NCBI GenBank assembly: GCA_934463035.1
Contig: CAKSIG010000006.1
Coordinates: 1-64,000 of the forward strand
Source: an uncultured Eubacteriales bacterium
GTDB taxonomy: Bacteria > Bacillota > Clostridia > Oscillospirales > Acutalibacteraceae
DNA length: 64,000 bases
Direction: 5' to 3'
Below, piece by piece: positions 7,473-15,901 of the stretch. Positions within the stretch are counted from its first letter, which is position 1, and every line of letters begins with the position of its first letter. The translations under genes and the position numbers were made by a program. The notes under the pieces are model-generated. The model saw nothing but the letters and a program-made list of their open reading frames with translations, was not told the origin of the DNA and did not search any database.

Positions 7473-9627
7473 ACAGAGAATCTCTGACTTTGAGGGTGAA
7501 CTCCGGGAACTCTTTTTTCACAATCTTTGTCGCCGCAATCAAAGCATCCGTATCACTAATAGATTCAGCTATCTCGCTTGCGTTAGCTAATAGCCCAACA
7601 ACACAAGCAATAACTGCTAATCCGGCATCTGGCTGTGTCCACCCTGATGTATCTATTAGTTGTTTGCCAAATATATCGACATACTCTTGGGTTTTGTATA
7701 GAATATCGTCCATCAAAATTGGCATTTTTCTTTCAGAACTTTTTCGGGCAACGATTGCAACACAAGTGTTTACTGCCTGTGAAAGCACCGCTCTTGGTCT
7801 ACCCTTTCTTTCGATACTGAGGGGTTGAACACTGCTGACCATAAACGGAGACTGACGATATGCTCTAATCACTGATTCCCATCCATTTACAGAACTGTGT
7901 GAATATACAAAAGAAAAAACGCCATCTTTTTTTAAAACTCTGGCAGCTTCTAAAAACGCTTTGTTTAACTGTTTGCAATACTCTTCGTGTGCAGATTGCC
8001 CTTCTTCAACTCGCCTCGACGAAGCTACTAATTCATAACGGCAATCTGTAATATTTTTAGAGAACAATTCTGGTTCTATTTTTTGGAGCAGTGGTTTTTT
8101 CCACACATAGAAGAAGTCCGCCAGAATGGAATAGTATATATTATCATAATATGGCGGATCGGTTACAATCGCATCGAAAAAATCGTTATTGAACGGCAAC
8201 TGCTGAGCGTGAGCATGCTTAATTGTGATATTCCCTTTGCAATTCTCAAAGGATTTTACACCTTTGCAGATTCGCTTTAACTTATCCCACAGATTTGCTG
8301 GACCTTTAAGTGTTTGGTCTGTTTCGGCATAATCAAACAGCATAGCTATTCCAGGGCCACAGAATCCTCGACCAACTTGCTCATTCTGAGATATCCACAT
8401 TGACAGCCTACAGTTCCAATCCACTACTTGATCTATTAAACTCGACAAAGCGCCTATCACAAATTTTGCCATGTTACTATCTTGCTTGACCATGTCAGCA
8501 TAATGGGTTGCTAATTCATCAATCAAATATAACAGAACAAGTCTCTGTCTCTTGTTAAGAAAATCTGCGTGAGTTTTGATTCCGTATAATGCCGGATTAA
8601 CAACCCCAGACCACACAGGCAGCTCAGACGTGGGTAAGCTGATATTCAATTTCTTTAATACACGATTTTCTTCCTCTTTGATTTTTTTCTCATTGGGAAT
8701 TGCGGCATTTTCCTCTATATTAACGAAATCCTTTCCCGCACATTCTCTGTTTTTGATAAGTGCAATCATCACATCTTCGCAGTCTAAGACATTTACTTTT
8801 TCAATTAGCTTTCCACACTTAGGGCAATGCAGAATCCCTGTGTATTTTTCCCAATGAGGCGAAAAAGGCTCTTCTGTTTGGGCCAAATCTTTTACTCTTA
8901 GAGTTTCTGATCCATCTATTTCATTGATTTCGGAAACAAATCCAACACGGCGATTTTTCTTTTTGGAGAGCCATGGTCTCTTTGAAAGAATACTTCTATA
9001 TCCACAGTGTGGGCAGGTAATACGATAGGTCCAAACATAACCAAATACATCTTCGTTTGTTTCTTTGCGGAGCGGATAGAGCCAGTCCGCACGAGCTTTT
9101 AGATTAGAGAGAATTTCGGTTCCAACTTTTTCGATTTCTTTCTGAGCTTGCCCCAAATCAATGCTGTCCGCATATACCATATTGCATTTTTGTATAAAGA
9201 CAGAAAGCTGATTGGAATCTATTGAATACGAATCCAATCCCAAATGCTTGGCTTCAAAAGGAATAGTTCCGCCGCCGCCAAACATATCTAATACTTTAGG
9301 AATTTCTTCATATTGTGATTTAAGCAGTTTTCTTGCTTGATTTACAGTGTTATCATCACAACTCATTGCTAATTGGGCCATTGTGGAAATTGCATCATCA
9401 CTCTTATCTTTACATAAAGAGGAGAAAACCAGCGATCTCATAGCACTATGAGGCCGTCTTGCCCACCAAACATGAATAGTGTGAGAAGTCTCTCCGCTGT
9501 GATATCTTTCGTTGTATCCAGCAACGGATGCTTCATAGTGGAGCATACCGGTGTCTATTAATCGTTCATTATTTTCAGGAACATTACGAATAACAGGACT
9601 CCGATAACATTGTTTATTTTCTTCCAT
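7471..9627 (-). CDS. DUF1156-type DNA methyltransferase
   Basis: This 718-residue enzyme belongs to the large amino-group (N6-adenine or N4-cytosine) DNA methylases with DUF1156. The N-terminus has the typical TIHVWWARRPHSAMRSL. The SAM-binding motif is DMFGGGGTIPFEA (about residues 110-125), and the catalytic motif DPPY sits at 490-493. Two CxxC pairs (CPHCGYRS and CPKCGKL) suggest a zinc ribbon between them. It presumably protects host DNA from the convergent endonuclease. The usual HindIII partner is smaller, so this pairing is unusual. ATG 9627 is preferred to TTG 9630. The start lies inside the preceding small gene. Confidence 0.8.
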   Translation of the reverse strand: MEENKQCYRSPVIRNVPENNERLIDTGMLHYEASVAGYNERYHSGETSHTIHVWWARRPHSAMRSLVFSSLCKDKSDDAISTMAQLAMSCDDNTVNQARKLLKSQYEEIPKVLDMFGGGGTIPFEAKHLGLDSYSIDSNQLSVFIQKCNMVYADSIDLGQAQKEIEKVGTEILSNLKARADWLYPLRKETNEDVFGYVWTYRITCPHCGYRSILSKRPWLSKKKNRRVGFVSEINEIDGSETLRVKDLAQTEEPFSPHWEKYTGILHCPKCGKLIEKVNVLDCEDVMIALIKNRECAGKDFVNIEENAAIPNEKKIKEEENRVLKKLNISLPTSELPVWSGVVNPALYGIKTHADFLNKRQRLVLLYLIDELATHYADMVKQDSNMAKFVIGALSSLIDQVVDWNCRLSMWISQNEQVGRGFCGPGIAMLFDYAETDQTLKGPANLWDKLKRICKGVKSFENCKGNITIKHAHAQQLPFNNDFFDAIVTDPPYYDNIYYSILADFFYVWKKPLLQKIEPELFSKNITDCRYELVASSRRVEEGQSAHEEYCKQLNKAFLEAARVLKKDGVFSFVYSHSSVNGWESVIRAYRQSPFMVSSVQPLSIERKGRPRAVLSQAVNTCVAIVARKSSERKMPILMDDILYKTQEYVDIFGKQLIDTSGWTQPDAGLAVIACVVGLLANASEIAESISDTDALIAATKIVKKEFPEFTLKVRDSL

Positions 9628-9889
9628 CAAACGACCTTACCTCCAGCACTCCATCAATATAGGAAATAGAAAAAGTATCATGTTCTTTTGGTAAAGCACG
9701 TGTGAGTTTATATCCTAAAGAAATACGATGATACTTACGGTCAATGTTTTTTGTTCCAAGATTAAATCCATTAAAGCATATATTAACCACCGCCACTCCG
9801 GCTAACATTGTTTCGATATCTGCATCCATCTTACTATTCCAAATTAAATAGCCATATTGTCTTGCGCCTTTTGTGATACGCATATTCAT
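9614..9889 (-). CDS. Small protein of unknown function upstream of the methylase
   Basis: The protein (91 residues) starts at ATG 9889, preceded by AAGGGG nine bases away. An upstream ATG at 9913 lies at the -10 element and cannot be transcribed from this promoter. The predicted fold is mixed and strand-rich (YGYLIW, VAVVNICFNGFNLG, YHRISLGYKLTRAL, DTFSISYIDGVLEV). I do not recognise the family. The gene overlaps the methylase start by 14 bases, so the two are translationally coupled and it may be a regulator or accessory factor of the restriction-modification locus. Confidence 0.6.
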   Translation of the reverse strand: MNMRITKGARQYGYLIWNSKMDADIETMLAGVAVVNICFNGFNLGTKNIDRKYHRISLGYKLTRALPKEHDTFSISYIDGVLEVRSFDGRK

Positions 9890-9913
9890 CAACATTATCC
9901 CCTTCTCGGGCAT

Positions 9914-9942
9914 ATTTTAGCACAGCAAAAGATTTAAATCAA
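9914..9942 (-). promoter_or_regulatory. Promoter of the small gene-methylase operon
   Basis: On the minus strand TTGATT (9937-9942), a 17-base spacer and TAAAAT (9914-9919) make a good sigma-A promoter, with transcription starting near 9907. Confidence 0.75.
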
Positions 9943-9995
9943 GCTTTTTTAGGAAAAACGCAAATTTTCGTTAAAAATGATGGTATCAGCCATAT

Positions 9996-10310
9996 TCCAT
10001 CTAACTGTTACATTATTCCGTCCAGTCTTGAATCCGGTTTGTTTTGCGCTCTCGCTTGCTTTTCGTCTGCGTTTCGCTGTGCAGTGCTTGCAGCCGGATA
10101 GACAGTCTGAACTTGTCCGGCACAAAGATTACGCCATTCAGGGCAAGGGATTTTCCCAAACGGCAAAGGTCAGTGTTTCTTACTGAACGATGCCGGTCAG
10201 CCTTGTCATCAATGTTCTATTCACCCGTGTACTCACTGTAATGCACATGAATATTAAAAGATAAATACCGTAGATTTGCCCGTACCTCCTTTTTGATTTT
10301 CGATTGCAAT
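9996..10310 (-). pseudogene. Remnant of an unidentified gene with internal stop
   Basis: On the minus strand one frame runs through about 22 codons, a TAG, and then about 66 further codons to a TAA. The second part reads DKADRHRSVRNTDLCRLGKS and ALNGVIFVPDKFRLSIRLQA and looks protein-like. AAGGAGG occurs just upstream of the region. I cannot name the family. This may be decayed mobile-element DNA at the edge of the restriction-modification island. Confidence 0.3.
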
Positions 10311-10404
10311 TACTTTACAGTTCACTTTGTAACCTCCTTGTTCTTTTTTTCGTTGTTAATTCGGTTATGTATTCGTCTGCAAGGAGGAAAAATAGGCATA
10401 AAAA

Positions 10405-10445
10405 AGACCGTAAAATCTTTATTACATATAAAGATTTTACGGTCT
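10405..10445. terminator. 16-bp perfect stem-loop in non-coding DNA
   Basis: AGACCGTAAAATCTTT (10405-10420) pairs with its exact complement at 10430-10445 around a nine-base loop. On the minus strand it is followed by TTTTTATGCC, so it can act as a leftward terminator. The surrounding 10.2-10.6 kb region shows no convincing gene. Confidence 0.55.
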
Positions 10446-10620
10446 ATATATATGACTTTAGTTTGAGTCCGGGTGGCGAGACACCAATAAATTCTTATAC
10501 TTATATAAAATAGGATGTCTGATTTCGAGAAATATAGGCGTTCCCGGTTCAAGTCCTTTTAGTCGAACGTTCTATTCAATTTTGTGCCCTAAAACTATCT
10601 TTTGAAATTTGCCACTAAAA

Positions 10621-10655
10621 CAGCGAAAAACCCTTGATTCCTCATCAAGGGTTTT
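10621..10655 (-). terminator. Terminator of the tRNA operon
   Basis: AAAACCCTTGAT (10627-10638) and ATCAAGGGTTTT (10644-10655) form a 12-bp stem with a TCCTC loop. On the minus strand it is followed by TTTTTCGCTG. It lies 31 bases downstream of the tRNA-Cys 3' end. Confidence 0.88.
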
Positions 10656-10685
10656 GGGCTTTCGTGCTTTATAGTCGCACAATCA

Positions 10686-10760
<75 letters not shown>

Positions 10761-10782
10761 GTATTCATTTTTACTAAAAAGA

Positions 10783-10810
10783 AAGGACGCTTAGTCGTTT
10801 AAGCGTCCTT
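10783..10810 (-). terminator. Stem-loop directly after tRNA-Gly inside the tRNA cluster
   Basis: AAGGACGCTTA (10783-10793) pairs with TAAGCGTCCTT (10800-10810) around a six-base loop. On the minus strand it is followed by TCTTTTTAG. Its first base is the last base of the tRNA-Gly CCA, so it may terminate or mark processing before tRNA-Cys. Confidence 0.7.
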
Positions 10811-10885
10811 GGAGCGGATTACGAGGCTCGAACTCGCTACCTCCACCTTGGCAAGGTGGCGCTCTACCAGATGAGCTAAATCCGC
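10810..10885 (-). tRNA. tRNA-Gly (GCC)
   Basis: The cloverleaf has acceptor GCGGATT/AATCCGC, T-loop TTCGAGC and anticodon GCC. CCA is encoded. Confidence 0.97.
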
Positions 10886-10892
10886 AAATCCA

Positions 10893-10968
10893 TGGTGCCT
10901 CCGGTCGGAATCGAACCAACGACACGGGGATTTTCAGTCCCCTGCTCTACCGACTGAGCTACAGAGGC
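10893..10968 (-). tRNA. tRNA-Phe (GAA)
   Basis: The cloverleaf has acceptor GCCTCTG/CGGAGGC with one G-T pair, T-loop TTCGATT and anticodon GAA. CCA is encoded. Confidence 0.97.
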
Positions 10969-10971
10969 AAA

Positions 10972-11048
10972 TGGCGACCTGGATGGGGTTCGAACCCACG
11001 ACCTCTAGCGTGACAGGCTAGCGTTCTAACCAACTGAACTACCAGGCC
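10972..11048 (-). tRNA. tRNA-Asp (GTC)
   Basis: The cloverleaf has acceptor GGCCTGG/CCAGGTC, T-loop TTCGAAC and anticodon GTC, with G as discriminator base. CCA is encoded. Confidence 0.97.
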
Positions 11049-11052
11049 ACAA

Positions 11053-11128
11053 TGGTGGGAACAACAGGGCTCGAACCTGTGACCCTCTGCTTGTAAGGCA
11101 GATGCTCTCCCAGCTGAGCTATGCTCCC
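11053..11128 (-). tRNA. tRNA-Val (TAC)
   Basis: The cloverleaf has a 5' acceptor GGGAGCA, T-loop TTCGAGC and anticodon TAC. CCA is encoded. It is the promoter-proximal gene of the cluster. Confidence 0.96.
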
Positions 11129-11201
11129 ATCTTTGTTAAACGCTGGCTTGCTATGCACTCACCGGCGACAAGCAATATATTATCATATAACAGCTTTTTT
11201 G

Positions 11202-12086
11202 TCAAGGCTTTTTTGAATAATTTATCAACTTTTTAATATCTTCGGTTGTGAAGGTGTATTCGCTGTTGCAGAAGTGGCATTGTACGGTTGTCGGTTCTAA
11301 TTCGTCAGTCAACTTTTCAAGCTCCTCAGTCCCGAGGCTGATAAGCGCTTTCTCGGTGCGTTCACGCGAACAGCGGCACTTATACTCAGGCTTTTCGGTG
11401 TAAAGCACCTCTACCTCAAATCCCCTTAATGCGTCTTTTAGTATTTCCTCAATGTCCATACCGCCGTCAAGCAGGGTAGTGACGGGTTTTGCCGCTTTGA
11501 TGTTGCTTTCAAGACGGTCTATGACTGCGTCGTCGGCACCCGGAAGGAGTTGGATTATATATCCGCCCGCTTTTTTAACCGTCAGATCAGGATTTACAAG
11601 AACGCCGAGGGCGCAAACGGTGGGTATCTGCTCGCTCATAGCATAATACGCCGTTATATCTTCTGCTATTTCGCCCGAAACGAGGGGTACATACCCGTTG
11701 TACGGTTCCTTTAAGCCGAGGTCCTTTATCACGTACAGACTGCCCGTTTTACCGACAGCCCCCGATACGTCCAGCTTTCCGTTTTCTTTTAACGGAATTT
11801 CAACAACGGGATTTACGGCATATCCGCGCACATTACCCTTGGAGTCCGCCGCCGCTATAAGCGAGCCGACTGGTCCGTCGCCTGCGATCTTCAATGTTAT
11901 TGTATCATCCGCTCCCTTTAATGCGTGACCCATCATCGAAGCCGCGGTAAGCAGCCGTCCGAGAGCTGCCGTTACAACCGCAGATGTTTTGTGTATTTGC
12001 TCTGCGCGGGCTATTATGTCGGTGCTGTCGATCGCAGAAGCCATCACGGCACCGTCACCCGTTATACATCTTATTAATTTGCTCAT
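11202..12086 (-). CDS. hslO: Redox-regulated chaperone Hsp33
   Basis: The protein (294 residues) begins with MSKLIRCITGDGAVMASAID, the typical Hsp33 start. The C-terminal zinc switch is complete: CRCSRER (about residues 237-243) and CHFCNSEY (about 271-278), four cysteines in CxC and CxxC form. Under oxidative stress combined with heat the cysteines oxidise, zinc is lost and the cytoplasmic holdase becomes active. It is the last gene of a minus-strand operon after yerC and a methyltransferase, with a seven-base gap to the latter. Confidence 0.96.
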   Translation of the reverse strand: MSKLIRCITGDGAVMASAIDSTDIIARAEQIHKTSAVVTAALGRLLTAASMMGHALKGADDTITLKIAGDGPVGSLIAAADSKGNVRGYAVNPVVEIPLKENGKLDVSGAVGKTGSLYVIKDLGLKEPYNGYVPLVSGEIAEDITAYYAMSEQIPTVCALGVLVNPDLTVKKAGGYIIQLLPGADDAVIDRLESNIKAAKPVTTLLDGGMDIEEILKDALRGFEVEVLYTEKPEYKCRCSRERTEKALISLGTEELEKLTDELEPTTVQCHFCNSEYTFTTEDIKKLINYSKKP

Positions 12087-12093
12087 TCAAATA

Positions 12094-12840
12094 TTACTCC
12101 GTTTTCTTTGCTACATATATTGCGCGCTCTGTATCGGCTTTCGGGGCGTCCTCGGTCATATCCGCATAGACCGCCTGAATTTCAAACCCCGCCGCGCGCA
12201 GAGCCTTTTGAATTTCCGCGTCCGTATACGCGCGCTCGCAGAAATCCTCGCTTTTGCGCTCATACAAATCGCCGTTTTCTATAAAGAAATCAAGCGATAT
12301 TTCGGTTGTCAGATCTTCCTCATAAAAACTGTTCTGCCAAACGCAAAAAACGCCGTTTTGCTCTAACACAAAAGTGTTATCGCCCAAAATCTCTCTATGC
12401 TTATACACCGTGTTTACGTCAAATATAAAAAGACGGTCTTTTTCGAGAAACAGTGAAATCCGATCAAGCGCACGGCAAAAATCGCCGTAGTCGGTAATGT
12501 GGTTAAGACTGTCAAGACAGCATACAGCGCCGTCCACCGTGCCGTAAAGGTCAAGCTCCTGCGCTTTTTGGTGCAAGAACAAAACGTCGGTGCCGAGCCT
12601 TTCAGAATTTTCCCTTGCGGCGGTAAGCATTTCTTCCGACGCGTCGGCGCCTATGACCTCAACGCCTATTTTCGCAAACTCGTTTGAAAAGCCTCCCGTT
12701 CCGCAGGCAATGTCAAGCAAGAGGGTAGGTATTCTGTCGTGCTTTTTGAAAAGACGGCAGAGGTATGCAGTGCGCTTTCGGTAATCAACGTCGCTCATAA
12801 GGCGGTCATAAACCGAGGCAAATTCGCTGTAATCGCTCAT
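12094..12840 (-). CDS. Class I SAM-dependent methyltransferase
   Basis: This protein of 248 residues has SAM motif I LDIACGTGGFSNEFA near residue 42, an acidic motif II (VIGADAS) and LDSLNH as the post-motif. The N-terminus YSEFASVYDRLM is common in small-molecule and polyketide-like methyltransferases of Clostridia. The substrate cannot be read from sequence. Its start overlaps the yerC stop by four bases, and hslO follows. Confidence 0.85.
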   Translation of the reverse strand: MSDYSEFASVYDRLMSDVDYRKRTAYLCRLFKKHDRIPTLLLDIACGTGGFSNEFAKIGVEVIGADASEEMLTAARENSERLGTDVLFLHQKAQELDLYGTVDGAVCCLDSLNHITDYGDFCRALDRISLFLEKDRLFIFDVNTVYKHREILGDNTFVLEQNGVFCVWQNSFYEEDLTTEISLDFFIENGDLYERKSEDFCERAYTDAEIQKALRAAGFEIQAVYADMTEDAPKADTERAIYVAKKTE

Positions 12841-13115
12841 TTTGTTTTCAGCCTTTCAAAAACCATAGCGTACCCGTCGTTTATAGAACGGTTCACGCGG
12901 CTTATCGTAGCCGTGCTGGCGCCTGTTTTCTCAACAATTTCGTTGTAGACCTTTTTTTCTGCAAGCATTTTTGCGACCTCAAAACGCTGGGCTATTGCCT
13001 GTATCTCTTTTTCGGTGCAGGCGTCGCCGAAGAACTTGTAACACTCATCAATGTTTTTCAGCGTCAAAACCGCTTCAAAAAGATGATCGATTGAAATATC
13101 CTTTTTCACTGACAT
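12837..13115 (-). CDS. yerC: YerC/YecD family TrpR-like regulator
   Basis: The protein (92 residues) starts at ATG 13115 with AAAGGA upstream; a TTG four codons earlier is part of the ribosome site. Its pattern CTEKEIQAIAQRFEVAKML and GASTATISRVNRSIN is the TrpR-like winged helix of the YerC/YecD family. Their DNA target is poorly known. The gene leads the operon with the methyltransferase and hslO. Confidence 0.9.
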   Translation of the reverse strand: MSVKKDISIDHLFEAVLTLKNIDECYKFFGDACTEKEIQAIAQRFEVAKMLAEKKVYNEIVEKTGASTATISRVNRSINDGYAMVFERLKTK

Positions 13116-13220
13116 CAATCCTTTCAACGCAATTTTAGCACATTAAACCGTTAAAGTCAATCGAAAACAACAATCACACAGGCGATCCGCACTTGCCGTA
13201 ATGTCGGTAGATTATATAAA

Positions 13221-13248
13221 TCAAAAACCACCGAGTCAATCGGTGGTT
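13221..13248 (-). terminator. Terminator of the rubrerythrin gene
   Basis: AACCACCGA (13226-13234) and TCGGTGGTT (13240-13248) form a perfect nine-base-pair stem with a GTCAA loop. TTTTTGATTT follows on the minus strand. Confidence 0.85.
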
Positions 13249-13315
13249 CTGACCTTAATCGTATAAACTCAATTTTTTCATTTTCTGCGAAGCACCACCA
13301 AAATCAGCGTATTAA

Positions 13316-13858
13316 TTAATAATTTTCGGCTTTTATTTGGAAATACGACTGCGGGTGGTTGCAGACGGGGCAGACAAGCGGAGCATTTTTACCGATTACA
13401 ATATGGCCGCAGTTTCTGCACTGCCATATCATATCGTTCTCTCTTGAAAATACTATTCCTTCTTTTACGTTTGAAAGGAGTTTTCTGTATCTTTCCTCGT
13501 GTTGCTTTTCAACGTTGCCGACCAATTCAAAGTGTTCCGCTATTTCGTCAAATCCCTCGGCTCTGGCTTCTTCTGCCATTCGTTTATACATTTCGGTCCA
13601 TTCAAACATTTCGCCCTCTGCGGCGTCTTCAAGATTGACCTTTGTGTCGGGAACAGAACCGTCGTGCAGATATTTAAACCATATTTTAGCGTGTTCAAGC
13701 TCGTTGTCCGAGGTTTCCTGAAACAGTTCGGCTATCTGCATATAGCCGTCCTTGCGAGCTTTACTTGCATAGTATCTGTATTTGTTGGTTGCCTGACATT
13801 CGCCCGAAAAGGCGTCGCGCAGGTTTTGTTCTGTTTTGGTGCCTGTTAAAGATTTCAT
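13316..13858 (-). CDS. Rubrerythrin
   Basis: The protein (180 residues) has an N-terminal ferritin-like diiron four-helix domain (AFSGECQATNKYRYYA and ELEHAKIWFKYL, repeated later as EKQHEERY). A C-terminal rubredoxin-like Fe(SCys)4 domain follows (CRNCGHI...CPVCNHP). It reduces hydrogen peroxide in anaerobes. ATG 13858 is chosen because AAGGAG lies eight bases upstream. It is 43 bases downstream of ligA and ends at its own terminator. Confidence 0.96.
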   Translation of the reverse strand: MKSLTGTKTEQNLRDAFSGECQATNKYRYYASKARKDGYMQIAELFQETSDNELEHAKIWFKYLHDGSVPDTKVNLEDAAEGEMFEWTEMYKRMAEEARAEGFDEIAEHFELVGNVEKQHEERYRKLLSNVKEGIVFSRENDMIWQCRNCGHIVIGKNAPLVCPVCNHPQSYFQIKAENY

Positions 13859-13901
13859 ACTCATTACTCCTTTTCTTTTAATATATGCCGCCCGCGGCGT
13901 A

Positions 13902-15881
13902 TTAATCGGCGATCCCCGCCATTTTTTTAAATTCTTCCTCATCTATTACGGGAACGCCGAGGCTGTTTGCCTTGTCGAGCTTGCTGCCCGCTTCCTCTCC
14001 CGCAAGGACATAGCTTGTCTTTTTTGATACCGAGGAGGAGGTTTTGCCGCCCAAGTTTTCTATTATTGCCGACGCTTCATTTCTTGAATAGGTGGGCAAT
14101 GTGCCTGTAAGGACAAAGGTAAGACCCTTGAACTTTGAATCGGTCACGGTATTCAGTGAGCGCATATTAACGCCCGCCGCTTTAAGGCGTTCTATCATGT
14201 TGTGGGTTTCTGGCAGCGAGAAAAATTCCGCCGCCGCGTCTGCCAATATATCGCCGAAGCCGTCTATCGCCGAGTAATCCTCCTTGCTTGCCGACAAAAC
14301 GGCGTCAATATCCCCGAAATTGTCCGAGATCAGTTTTGCCGCCTTTGCGCCTATGTGGCGTATGCCGAATGCGAAAATCAGTTTTGAAAGGTCGTTTTGC
14401 TTTGATTTTTCAATCGCATTTATAAGGTTTGAAGCGGATTTTTCGCCGATACGCTCCAACCTTTCTATTTCCTCGGCTTTAAGGGTGTAAATATCGTCTA
14501 TCGCTTTTATCAGTCCGCCGTCAATCAGCTGTTCAAGCACGGCGGGACCTAACCCCTCAATATCCATAGCGTCGCGCGAGGTGAAGTGAATAAGGTGGCG
14601 CAGTATCTGTGCAGGGCAGTCGGCATTCGTGCAGCGGACTACCGCCTCGCCTTCTTCGCGTGAAACAGGCGAACCGCACGAAGGGCAGACCTCGGGCATT
14701 TTAAACGGAATTGCATTTTCGCCGTGTTTTGACACCGACAAGACCTCGGGTATTATGTCGCCCGCTTTCCTAACCACAATCGTGTCGCCTATGCAAATGC
14801 CTTTTGACAGAATAAAGTCCTCATTGTGAAGCGTTGCTCGGCTTACGGTGGTGCCTGCAAGCTGAATCGGGTCAAATTCCGCCGTCGGTGTGAGCGCTCC
14901 CGTTCTGCCGACGTTGATTTCTATATTTTTAAGAACCGTTTGCTTTTCTTCGGGGGGATATTTGTAAGCCGCCGCCCATTTCGGAAATTTAGAGGTGCTT
15001 CCCAGCTCGTCGCGGTAGGCAAGGTTGTCAACCTTTATGACCGCGCCGTCAATATCAAAGGGAAGGGAACCCCTGCTGTCGCCGATCCGCTTTACCTCGT
15101 CAATTGCTTCTTCGACCGTTAAACACCGTTTATATGACGGTAAAGTGTGAAAACCGAGTGATTTAACAAAATCAAGCGTTTCGATATGCGATGAAAAACG
15201 TTTGTCGGTTATCCTTTGAATGTTAAATACGAATATATCAAGACCGCGTTCGGCTGTTATCTTGGCGTTCTTTTGGCGCAGCGCGCCCGCGGCGGCATTG
15301 CGCGGATTTTTGGCGGGCTTTTCGCCGTTAAGCTCCTGCTTTTCAACAAGGCGGATAAAGCTGTCGCGCGGCATATAAACCTCGCCCCTTACTTCAAGCT
15401 CGCCGTTAAAACTAATTGCCTTGGGTATGCTTTTTATCTGCAACAGATTAGCCGTTACGTCTTCGCCCGTAACGCCGTCCCCGCGGGTGGAACCCCTGAA
15501 AAACAGTCCGTCCTTATATTCAAGAGACACCGAAAGGCCGTCTATTTTAGGCTCGACCGAAAAGGCGGTTTTTGAAGTATCTATCTTGTCTGCAAACGAG
15601 CGCAGTTCGTCAAAACTGAAAACGTCCTGCAAGCTCTCCATCTTAACCGAATGTTCAACGGGGGAAAACAGCTTTAAAGCCGCGCCTCCGACCATTTTAG
15701 TCGGGGAATCCTCTTTTGCGAACTGCGGATATTCTTTTTCAAGGTCTTCAAGCTCGCGCATCATAGCGTCATACTCAAAATCTTCTATTTCGGGCGAATC
15801 TTCAAGATAGTATTTTCTGTTGTGGTATTTGAGTGTTTCGCTCAGCTCCGATATTTTCTTTTCAACCTGTTTTAAGTCCAA
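13902..15881 (-). CDS. ligA: NAD-dependent DNA ligase LigA
   Basis: This 659-residue protein shows the full bacterial ligase order: the Ia domain (YHNRKYYLEDSP), the adenylation site with catalytic Lys112 in EPKIDGLS, an OB fold, a Cys4 zinc finger (CPSCGSP...CTNADCPAQ), helix-hairpin-helix repeats (around GLGPAVLEQLI and FGIRHIGAK) and a C-terminal BRCT domain starting near FKGLTFVLTGTL. It seals nicks in replication and repair using NAD. Length is normal. It lies 20 bases after yunB on the same strand. Confidence 0.98.
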   Translation of the reverse strand: MDLKQVEKKISELSETLKYHNRKYYLEDSPEIEDFEYDAMMRELEDLEKEYPQFAKEDSPTKMVGGAALKLFSPVEHSVKMESLQDVFSFDELRSFADKIDTSKTAFSVEPKIDGLSVSLEYKDGLFFRGSTRGDGVTGEDVTANLLQIKSIPKAISFNGELEVRGEVYMPRDSFIRLVEKQELNGEKPAKNPRNAAAGALRQKNAKITAERGLDIFVFNIQRITDKRFSSHIETLDFVKSLGFHTLPSYKRCLTVEEAIDEVKRIGDSRGSLPFDIDGAVIKVDNLAYRDELGSTSKFPKWAAAYKYPPEEKQTVLKNIEINVGRTGALTPTAEFDPIQLAGTTVSRATLHNEDFILSKGICIGDTIVVRKAGDIIPEVLSVSKHGENAIPFKMPEVCPSCGSPVSREEGEAVVRCTNADCPAQILRHLIHFTSRDAMDIEGLGPAVLEQLIDGGLIKAIDDIYTLKAEEIERLERIGEKSASNLINAIEKSKQNDLSKLIFAFGIRHIGAKAAKLISDNFGDIDAVLSASKEDYSAIDGFGDILADAAAEFFSLPETHNMIERLKAAGVNMRSLNTVTDSKFKGLTFVLTGTLPTYSRNEASAIIENLGGKTSSSVSKKTSYVLAGEEAGSKLDKANSLGVPVIDEEEFKKMAGIAD

Positions 15882-15901
15882 CTTGAAAATCCTTTCTGTT
15901 T

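Noticed and set aside
9977..10241. Two overlapping plus-strand frames of 65-69 codons
   Set aside because: The minus strand in the same place reads more protein-like, and the plus frames lack ribosome sites. They were treated as shadows of a decayed minus-strand gene.
9996..10310. Serine-resolvase identity for the minus-strand remnant
   Set aside because: One frame gives VSTRVNRTL, faintly like the N-terminus of resolvases, but neither the catalytic serine context nor further domains could be followed.
10304..10552. Short frames on both strands across the hairpin at 10405-10445
   Set aside because: The frames are created by the palindrome itself and repeat the same text (KIFI-KDFTV) on both strands, which shows they are not coding.
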